This document shows, piece after piece, positions 1 through 3,739 of a stretch of DNA of 5,728 nucleotides. Source of the DNA: Syntrophaceae bacterium (GTDB lineage: Bacteria > Desulfobacterota > Syntrophorhabdia > Syntrophorhabdales > WCHB1-27). The position numbers and the translations under genes are program-made. The notes below the pieces were generated by a model. It saw nothing but the letters and a program-made list of their open reading frames with translations, did no database searches and had not been told where the DNA came from. The stretch spans positions 1-5,728 of the forward strand of contig PLSJ01000505.1 in assembly GCA_003165115.1 (NCBI GenBank), in the 5' to 3' direction. How positions within the stretch are numbered: position 1 is the stretch's first letter; each line of letters starts with the position of its first letter.

Positions 1-32
1 AATAAGAATGCACACTGACCGGCTTACAATAG

Positions 33-245
33 TCAGTACGTCGAAACGTCCTCACCAAGCCTGCCCTGCCCGGCCTGCCTCGCCATGCGTCTCTCCCACC
101 CCGTATACGGACACGGCCTCGTGCAATCGTAGCGGGAGGGGGGACAGGGGAGGTCTTCGTCCACCATGCAGCGCCTCGCCTCTTCTTCCGGCCCGTCCCC
201 GTTCCCGGCGGGGGCCTCGATCTCTTGCCGCCTGTTCGGATGCAT
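33..245 (-). CDS. Small Cys-containing protein of unknown function (70 aa), co-regulated with the phage-like operon
   Basis: I do not recognise the family. The reading frame is open further upstream, but the ATG at 245 is chosen because it sits 4 nt after a GGGAGG ribosome binding site (250-255) and just downstream of a well-formed promoter (-35 TTGACA at 285-290, -10 at 262-267). The 70-residue product has an acidic, Gly/Pro-rich start, then four cysteines at residues 26, 34, 41 and 45 (spacing 7, 6 and 3), then a basic tail. The cysteines could bind a metal, but the spacing matches no classic finger I know. There is no signal peptide or membrane segment. Its main support is the promoter, which copies the one driving the replication operon and carries the same operator, so the repressor probably controls it. 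Roles such as antirepressor, excision or host-takeover factor are guesses. It could still be a chance frame under a real promoter. Confidence 0.55.
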   Translation of the reverse strand: MHPNRRQEIEAPAGNGDGPEEEARRCMVDEDLPCPPSRYDCTRPCPYTGWERRMARQAGQGRLGEDVSTY

Positions 246-261
246 GAATCCTCCCGCCATA

Positions 262-290
262 ATGTTACCATGACAGGTATATTGTGTCAA
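262..290 (-). promoter_or_regulatory. Left promoter for the 70-residue gene, sigma-70 type
   Basis: Read on the minus strand: a perfect -35 TTGACA (285-290), a 17-bp spacer, then TAACAT (262-267), preceded by TG one base upstream as in extended -10 promoters. The start of transcription would fall near 255, giving a leader of about 10 nt that begins at the GGGAGG ribosome binding site. The first 12 bases, TTGACACAATAT, are identical to those of the plus-strand promoter at 1194-1222. Confidence 0.75.
263..275 (-). promoter_or_regulatory. Operator L1, overlapping the left -10 box
   Basis: Minus-strand TGTCATGGTAACA matches 9 of 10 arm positions of the pseudo-palindrome TGTTA-TGG-TAACA. It covers the extended -10 of the left promoter, so a bound repressor would exclude RNA polymerase. 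This site has the intact right arm TAACA. Confidence 0.7.
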
Positions 291-295
291 CAGAA

Positions 296-308
296 TATTA
301 CCATAACA
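296..308 (-). promoter_or_regulatory. Operator L2, upstream of the left -35 box
   Basis: Minus-strand TGTTATGGTAATA matches 9 of 10 arm positions of TGTTA-TGG-TAACA. It lies 5 bp upstream of the left -35 box and 33 bp from L1, close to three helical turns. That spacing could allow two dimers to bind the same face of the DNA cooperatively. Confidence 0.65.
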
Positions 309-419
309 GTATTCAAGGGTCAGTCCGTGTCCTTCGAAATTGTAGGAAAGGTTTGGGATTGCCTTAGAACCTGAGTATGCCGCTGGAGGCGGGCGGGGCG
401 ATTTCCGCGGCCGGTATGT

Positions 420-435
420 ATTGGCTCGTGCCAAT
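420..435. other. Short perfect hairpin 19 bp after the repressor stop codon
   Basis: ATTGGC and GCCAAT form a 6-bp perfect stem around a 4-nt loop. It lies just beyond the end of the repressor gene and could slow or stop transcription. There is no T-run after it on the minus strand, so it is not a standard intrinsic terminator, and read-through from the repressor gene into the 70-residue gene stays possible. Confidence 0.3.
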
Positions 436-454
436 TCGTGCGGTTATTCGTGTT

Positions 455-1123
455 TCAAAGGCTGATGAAGACGATTTTGTCCAGGGTGGGCAGCTCGTTG
501 ATCTCTTTGGTGATGGTGGCCCCCCTGCCGAGGCCCTTGAGGAGGACCCTTCCGCCGGGGAGCAGCCCGATTTCCTTGACGCTTGGCGGCTCTCCTTCTC
601 CCGGGTAAATCACGAGGTCGTCATCACGGACGACAGATATCGGCATTCTGTTGACATAGAGGCAAGAACCCTTGCGCAGGTGGGGATAGAGCACGTCGGT
701 CAGGACCTTCAGGCACGTCACGCCTTCTCTCTCGGCCTTTTCCTGCGTGTAACCTGGAGGCAGCGGGACGTACTCGACCACCCCTTCCCCGTCCGGCTCG
801 TGCTCCCTGACCGCCCCTTTATCCATAACCACTCCAGTGACCCGGATACCCATGTCAGGTCTCTTAAGAAATTCGGTCCTCTCTACGTTGAGTATTCTAG
901 ACCATTTCTGTTGCGCTCTCGTCCCGAAGCTTACTGCGGCGGTCTCTACCTTCCCGACATAGCCTACGGTGACTCCCCCCTTTTCGGCGGTCTGCTCCTG
1001 GGTCATGCCCAGGCGCTCGCGTATTTTGATAAAATTGTAAGCAATTACCGTGCCATCGCTCGCTGTCGCCAACTCCTGCGGCGACATCTCCTTTATCTTC
1101 TTTTTTGACTCCGCTCTTACCAT
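455..1123 (-). CDS. CI-like phage repressor: XRE helix-turn-helix with an S24/LexA-like domain lacking the catalytic serine
   Basis: A 222-residue DNA-binding repressor. Residues about 29-83 form a lambda-repressor-type helix-turn-helix (RERLGMTQEQTAEKGG, then the VTVGYVGKVE recognition region). Residues about 93-222 follow the peptidase S24 fold: an RVTGVV strand, then DVLYPHLRKGSCLYV (143-157), which aligns with the family pattern D-S-M-x-P-x-L-x-x-G. Here the Ser position is Val144. A lysine in the right context remains (GRVLLKGLG, K196). The usual Ala-Gly scissile pair also appears to be replaced by Lys-Gly (102-103). S24-family repressors normally cut themselves when RecA is activated; without the Ser this one should not, leaving the domain for dimerisation or for binding an inducer or antirepressor. 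The start at 1123 is preferred over Met13, whose GGAG touches the ATG. An operator copy covers this start codon. Confidence 0.88.
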   Translation of the reverse strand: MVRAESKKKIKEMSPQELATASDGTVIAYNFIKIRERLGMTQEQTAEKGGVTVGYVGKVETAAVSFGTRAQQKWSRILNVERTEFLKRPDMGIRVTGVVMDKGAVREHEPDGEGVVEYVPLPPGYTQEKAEREGVTCLKVLTDVLYPHLRKGSCLYVNRMPISVVRDDDLVIYPGEGEPPSVKEIGLLPGGRVLLKGLGRGATITKEINELPTLDKIVFISL

Positions 1124-1127
1124 AACA
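1115..1127 (-). promoter_or_regulatory. Operator S, covering the repressor start codon
   Basis: Minus-strand TGTTATGGTAAGA matches 9 of 10 arm positions of TGTTA-TGG-TAACA, and its central ATG is the repressor start codon. Binding here would cover the predicted transcription start, so it would limit the repressor's own synthesis. Part of the match is coding sequence (Met-Val-Arg), so chance is harder to exclude than for the other sites. Confidence 0.5.
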
Positions 1128-1131
1128 CTCT

Positions 1132-1159
1132 ATTATCGGTTTTTCCACTAAAAATACAA
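1132..1159 (-). promoter_or_regulatory. Repressor promoter giving a nearly leaderless mRNA
   Basis: Read on the minus strand: -35 TTGTAT (1154-1159), a 16-bp spacer and -10 GATAAT (1132-1137). Only 8 nt separate the -10 box from the ATG at 1123, so transcription should begin at or within a base or two of the start codon. No proper ribosome binding site precedes the gene (only GAG), which fits leaderless translation. Lambda cI mRNA made from PRM is also leaderless. Confidence 0.55.
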
Positions 1160-1164
1160 TGCAG

Positions 1165-1177
1165 CGTAATGGTAATA
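1165..1177 (+). promoter_or_regulatory. Operator R2, between the repressor and rightward promoters
   Basis: CGTAATGGTAATA matches 7 of 10 arm positions of TGTTA-TGG-TAACA with the central TGG kept, so it is likely a weaker site. It lies 5 bp upstream of the repressor -35 box, centred about 46 bp before the predicted repressor mRNA start. That is near where activators touch RNA polymerase, so self-activation of the repressor is conceivable. It lies 44 bp from R1. Confidence 0.5.
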
Positions 1178-1193
1178 TAAAGGGAGATTTATC

Positions 1194-1222
1194 TTGACAC
1201 AATATTCCCATTATGGTAATAC
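1194..1222 (+). promoter_or_regulatory. Rightward promoter of the replication operon, sigma-70 type
   Basis: A perfect -35 TTGACA (1194-1199), a 17-bp spacer and TAATAC (1217-1222), again with TG one base upstream of the -10. The -10 alone is weak (3 of 6 consensus bases), offset by the extended TG and the perfect -35. Transcription would start near 1229, giving a purine-rich leader of about 90 nt before the first gene at 1318. Confidence 0.7.
1209..1221 (+). promoter_or_regulatory. Operator R1, overlapping the rightward -10 box
   Basis: CATTATGGTAATA matches 7 of 10 arm positions of TGTTA-TGG-TAACA and covers the extended -10 of the rightward promoter in the same register as L1 does at the left promoter. 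Binding would block the replication operon. Confidence 0.65.
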
Positions 1223-1317
1223 TGGAATGTACATGTGGAGGGGGAGGGGACGCCAGAGAAAGGGACAACGAGAGGACGCGGCTTCGACGAGAGCGGATTG
1301 AGGACGAGGAGGGCGAC

Positions 1318-1524
1318 ATGCTGAGGTGCGGCAAGTGCGAGGCAAAGGGCTTCATCACCGTGGAAGAGGGCGAGTTTCATTGCCATCTCTGCGGGTTCGT
1401 CTGGTATCTCGAAAGGAGCGCCGGGCGGGTGCGCGGAAGGTGCCCGGGGACAGGCGTGAAGGACGCGGAGCGGCGTCACGCGCGGCCCGCGGCAGGGGAG
1501 GGCACATGGCCAGGAGCAGAATAA
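1318..1524 (+). CDS. Small C4 zinc-ribbon protein (68 aa), first gene of the replication operon
   Basis: The frame is open from 1213, but that ATG lies inside the -10 region, upstream of transcription. The ATG at 1318 follows GAGGAGGG (1306-1313) by 4 nt and is chosen. The product has C4-x2-C7 and C22-x2-C25 knuckles separated by 14 residues, the layout of a zinc ribbon, with an aromatic stretch (GFVWYLE) right after the second pair. Zinc ribbons of this size bind nucleic acid or act as adaptors to polymerase, and they are common in phage early operons, but I cannot name a family. The tail after residue 35 is Arg/Gly-rich, and its last six codons overlap the next gene by 19 nt, so the two are probably translationally coupled. 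Expression should be under the repressor through the promoter at 1194-1222. Confidence 0.7.
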   Translation: MLRCGKCEAKGFITVEEGEFHCHLCGFVWYLERSAGRVRGRCPGTGVKDAERRHARPAAGEGTWPGAE

Positions 1525-2363
1525 TCAAGCCGGAATTCTGGAGCGACGAAAAGCTGGCGAAACTCTGCCTGCAAGCCCGCCTCCTCTACATAGGCCTGTG
1601 GAACACGTCCGACGACAGCGGCACCACGCAGGGGCACCCTCTCTGGCTCAAGTCGCAGATATTCCCCTACGACGAGATCCCGGCCGCGCAGATCGAGCGA
1701 TGGCTCCAGGACCTCGTCAACCTCGGGCGCATACTCCCCTACACGGTGAAAGGCGAACAATACTATTTCATTCCGGGCTTCCTGAAGCACCAGAAGATAC
1801 AGCACCCCTCCCCCGCGAAGAACCCCGCTCCGCCTCACGAGATGTGCGATCTGTTCATGAGCGGCTCACGACCGCCTCATGAGCAAACAGAAGCTGAAGC
1901 TGAAGCTGAAACAGAAACAGAAGCCGAAACGGAAGCAGAAACGGAAGCGGCGCCAAAGGCGCGGGGTCTCTTTAAAAGATTTTGGCAGGCGTACCCGAAA
2001 AAGAAATCGAAAGGCCAGGCGGAAAAGGCATGGTCGCAGATTAAGCCCGACGAGCGGCTCGTGACCCGCATGCTCGACGCACTCGGGCAAGCCGCGCGAA
2101 CGCCCGCCTGGCAAAAGGAAGGCGGCAAATACATACCGCACCCCGCCACGTGGCTTGTCGCCCGCGGCTGGGAAGATGAGACGGGGCCTCCCCGCGCGGC
2201 GGTGGGCCTCGCCCGTGGATACGGGCCCGTGAGGCCGCTTGTCCTCGAGGAGCTGAAGGGTCCCCCGCCGCCTTTTACCGGGCCCGAAGAACTGAAGGCC
2301 ATCATGGAGCGCCACGGCGTGCCCGTGGCGGGTGACGAACGGAAAGCGGCGAGTGCGGAGTGA
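1506..2363 (+). CDS. Phage replication initiator (winged-helix O/DnaD-like protein)
   Basis: A 285-residue protein with the two-part layout of phage replisome organisers. Residues about 5-98 are a winged-helix region of the type beginning RIIKPEFW, with ARLLYIGLWNTSDDSG and then FIPGFLKHQKI. Residues 129-148 form a highly acidic linker of ten Glu-Ala/Thr pairs. Residues about 155-226 carry the conserved tail FKRFWQAYPKKKSKGQAEKAW, Y209-IPHPATWL and GWEDE, often found at the end of phage replication proteins. Known relatives bind the origin with the N-terminal part and help bring in the helicase with the rest; that role is inferred here. The ATG at 1506 follows GGAGG (1497-1501) by 4 nt inside the zinc-ribbon gene. 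No helicase or helicase-loader gene follows, so the host DnaB is the likely partner if the protein works. Confidence 0.85.
   Translation: MARSRIIKPEFWSDEKLAKLCLQARLLYIGLWNTSDDSGTTQGHPLWLKSQIFPYDEIPAAQIERWLQDLVNLGRILPYTVKGEQYYFIPGFLKHQKIQHPSPAKNPAPPHEMCDLFMSGSRPPHEQTEAEAEAETETEAETEAETEAAPKARGLFKRFWQAYPKKKSKGQAEKAWSQIKPDERLVTRMLDALGQAARTPAWQKEGGKYIPHPATWLVARGWEDETGPPRAAVGLARGYGPVRPLVLEELKGPPPPFTGPEELKAIMERHGVPVAGDERKAASAE
1890..1949 (+). repeat. Ten-unit hexanucleotide-like repeat inside the replication gene
   Basis: Ten consecutive GAA-GCN or GAA-ACN units encode the Glu-Ala/Glu-Thr linker at residues 129-148. The first three units are identical (GAAGCT) and the later ones have drifted. Gain or loss of a 6-nt unit keeps the frame, so the linker length can change without breaking the protein. 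In related initiators the origin often lies inside this gene, but these units are AG-rich rather than AT-rich inverted iterons, so an origin role is only possible. Confidence 0.75.
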
Positions 2364-2397
2364 AGAGTGACGAACGGAGAAAAAAAGGGGGACATTC

Positions 2398-2637
2398 ATG
2401 GCTGATACCGAGCCGCGCCTTCGAGGATGGGAACAGATAGCCCCGGTGCTCGGCTAGACGGTGCGGACGGCGATCCGCCACCGGCTGGAATTGCGGGACC
2501 ACAAGGCCATCTTCTATCAGTGGCTCGGCAAGCCCCCGCGGAAAACGGTCTGCTCCTACGAGTCCCTGCTCCGGCTCTTCCTCGTCAACAGGGATGACGG
2601 CGCGGCGCCCGGGGCGGCGCCTGGAAGAAGAGGCTGA
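2398..2637 (+). pseudogene. Small helix-turn-helix gene interrupted by an in-frame TAG
   Basis: From ATG 2398, preceded by AAGGGGG with 6 nt spacing, the frame encodes 19 residues ending GWEQIAPVLG, then TAG (2455-2457), then TVRTAIRHRLELRD and a further 45 codons to TGA at 2635. Together the parts read as one compact HTH domain of the type W-x-x-I-A-x-x-L-G-x-[ST]-x-R-T-A, found in small excisionase-like or MerR-like DNA-binding proteins of phages and islands. The TAG lies exactly in the turn before the recognition helix, where Gln (CAG) or Lys (AAG) would fit, so one base change explains it. The downstream part shows no frameshift or further stop, so the damage is recent, an assembly error, or read through by suppression. 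A restart at GTG 2461 would lack half the HTH. It follows the replication gene by 34 nt and probably shares its operon. Confidence 0.7.
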
Positions 2638-2650
2638 CGCAAGTGATCGG

Positions 2651-3493
2651 CTACCGTTGCGACAAGCCGTTACCGGCCTCCTGGGCCTCCCTTTTGACAA
2701 TGAAGCGGTCCTTCACCGCGCCGTCCATGTCCCTTACCTGGAAGGAGTAGGAGTCACCGGTCCTTCTCGCCGTGATGTAGCGCGTCGCGGTGCCGTTTTT
2801 CGTCGGCCAGTGATGTCCGCCCGTCCGGCCGCCGATCACGTAGGTGATGCCGTCCCTGGCGCTCCTGTCGTAGAGATGGTCGTGGCCGGCGACGACGAGG
2901 GAGACGCCGCATCTGACGAAGAGCCGGTGCAGGTCGTCGCGCTCCTGGGCGTGGCGGTCGAGGCCGTGGTGATGGATGACCGGGAAGAGCGGCTCGTGGA
3001 GGAAGACGAGCTTGTACCGGAACGGCCTGGCCAGCTCTGTGCCGAGCCAGGCAAGCTGCGCGCCCGCTATCCTGTTCTCCTCGCCGGGCATCTCCGTATT
3101 CAAAAAGACCAGAAGCGTATCCCCATCGGATGTGGTAGAGTAAGGGGCGCCGAAGAAGCTCACATAGACGTCGAGCGACTTCTGCCCGTTGATATCGTGG
3201 TTGCCGGGCGCAAGATGGAGCGTCTTGCCGCTCCCCGTGGTATCGAAGAATTGGGCCCATTGGGACAGGTCGCCGGGGCTGTTTATGGCGTCGCCCGTAT
3301 GGACGATCAGGTGCGTCCCTTCTTCCTCGATGTTCCGGATGAAGGCGGGGTAAACCGATCCGGAAGCGCCTACGTGCGAGTCGCTGACGATAGCGAATGA
3401 CGCGTATTGGGCGCACAGAGACAGGGGCGCGAAGAGGAGAAGCACAGCAGTGGCGGCTACTAGGGTCTTATGGATAATTACCTTCTGTTTCAT
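2651..3493 (-). CDS. Secreted calcineurin-like metallophosphoesterase (280 aa)
   Basis: All metal-site motifs of the calcineurin-like phosphoesterase superfamily are present in order: D38-S-H40, G67-D68, G97-N-H-D100, H166 (VFLHEP) and G203-H-D-H206. This should give a working two-metal centre that hydrolyses a phosphomonoester or phosphodiester; the substrate cannot be read from the sequence. The N-terminus (MKQK, then a hydrophobic stretch to about residue 28) is a signal peptide. Cys27 sits in LSLC, which is a poor lipobox because a Leu precedes the Cys, so a soluble periplasmic or exported enzyme is more likely than a lipoprotein. The start is fixed by the signal peptide. A possible -10 lies only 7 nt upstream of the ATG and no good ribosome binding site is present. 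The gene ends in TAG, 13 bp from the end of the interrupted HTH gene, and runs towards it. It is probably an ordinary chromosomal gene beyond the island edge. Confidence 0.9.
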   Translation of the reverse strand: MKQKVIIHKTLVAATAVLLLFAPLSLCAQYASFAIVSDSHVGASGSVYPAFIRNIEEEGTHLIVHTGDAINSPGDLSQWAQFFDTTGSGKTLHLAPGNHDINGQKSLDVYVSFFGAPYSTTSDGDTLLVFLNTEMPGEENRIAGAQLAWLGTELARPFRYKLVFLHEPLFPVIHHHGLDRHAQERDDLHRLFVRCGVSLVVAGHDHLYDRSARDGITYVIGGRTGGHHWPTKNGTATRYITARRTGDSYSFQVRDMDGAVKDRFIVKREAQEAGNGLSQR

Positions 3494-3500
3494 GGGCGTT

Positions 3501-3529
3501 ACTATACCTCAATGGGAAGCGAAAGTGAA
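3501..3529 (-). promoter_or_regulatory. Possible promoter of the metallophosphoesterase gene
   Basis: Minus-strand TTCACT (3524-3529), a 17-bp spacer and TATAGT (3501-3506). The -10 matches 5 of 6 and the -35 matches 4 of 6 consensus bases. Its predicted start falls next to the ATG at 3493, implying a very short leader, which is unusual for a secreted enzyme and lowers confidence. Confidence 0.35.
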
Positions 3530-3667
3530 GAGGGGCGGTTTTGAATTCCCGATCGGCGTCTCCATGCGGTAAGCGACGTTTTTCATTCGGCATCCGAACT
3601 TATCCCTGCGTCCCGCGCGTCCCTTATAAAAGATGGGCCTGTGCCGATAAGAATCTACGGCCCTGGT

Positions 3668-3683
3668 CGGTGTGCCCGTTGCA
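3668..3683 (+). promoter_or_regulatory. Possible sigma-54 promoter of the sensor gene
   Basis: CGGTGTGCCCGTTGCA has GG, exactly 10 bases, then GC, with a full TTGCA at the -12 element. The -24 element is imperfect (GGTGTG against GGCACG). Transcription would start near 3694, about 46 nt before the ATG at 3740. Sigma-54 promoters are common in Deltaproteobacteria, but no enhancer-binding-protein site is evident. Confidence 0.35.
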
Positions 3684-3739
3684 CGCATGTCCCGACGAAC
3701 GGCCCACGGCAAAGACGCCGAAGGGGGCGGCCTAGACGC

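Noticed and set aside
14..37. 6-bp inverted repeat ACTGAC/GTCAGT at the end of the 70-residue gene
   Set aside because: The stem is short, the loop is 12 nt and no T-run follows, so it does not support a terminator call.
1033..1050. Possible sixth operator-like sequence (CACGGTAATT on the minus strand) inside the repressor gene
   Set aside because: It matches only about 6 of 10 arm positions, the central TGG is changed, and it lies in coding sequence away from a promoter.
377..1108. Long plus-strand open frame opposite the repressor gene
   Set aside because: It is the antisense shadow of a clear helix-turn-helix/S24 repressor gene, has no recognisable domain and no fitting promoter.
1227..1301. 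Possible 24-codon basic leader peptide in the operon leader
   Set aside because: Its ATG coincides with the predicted transcription start, and the purine-rich stretch lies after the start codons rather than before them.
1213..1317. Upstream ATG at 1213 as the start of the zinc-ribbon protein
   Set aside because: It lies inside the operator and -10 region, before the predicted transcription start, and has no ribosome binding site. The ATG at 1318 has a strong one.
3541..3735. 64-codon Cys-containing plus-strand frame from a TTG
   Set aside because: It has no ribosome binding site or promoter in place and no recognisable motif. It occupies the intergenic region and ends within the leader of the sensor gene.
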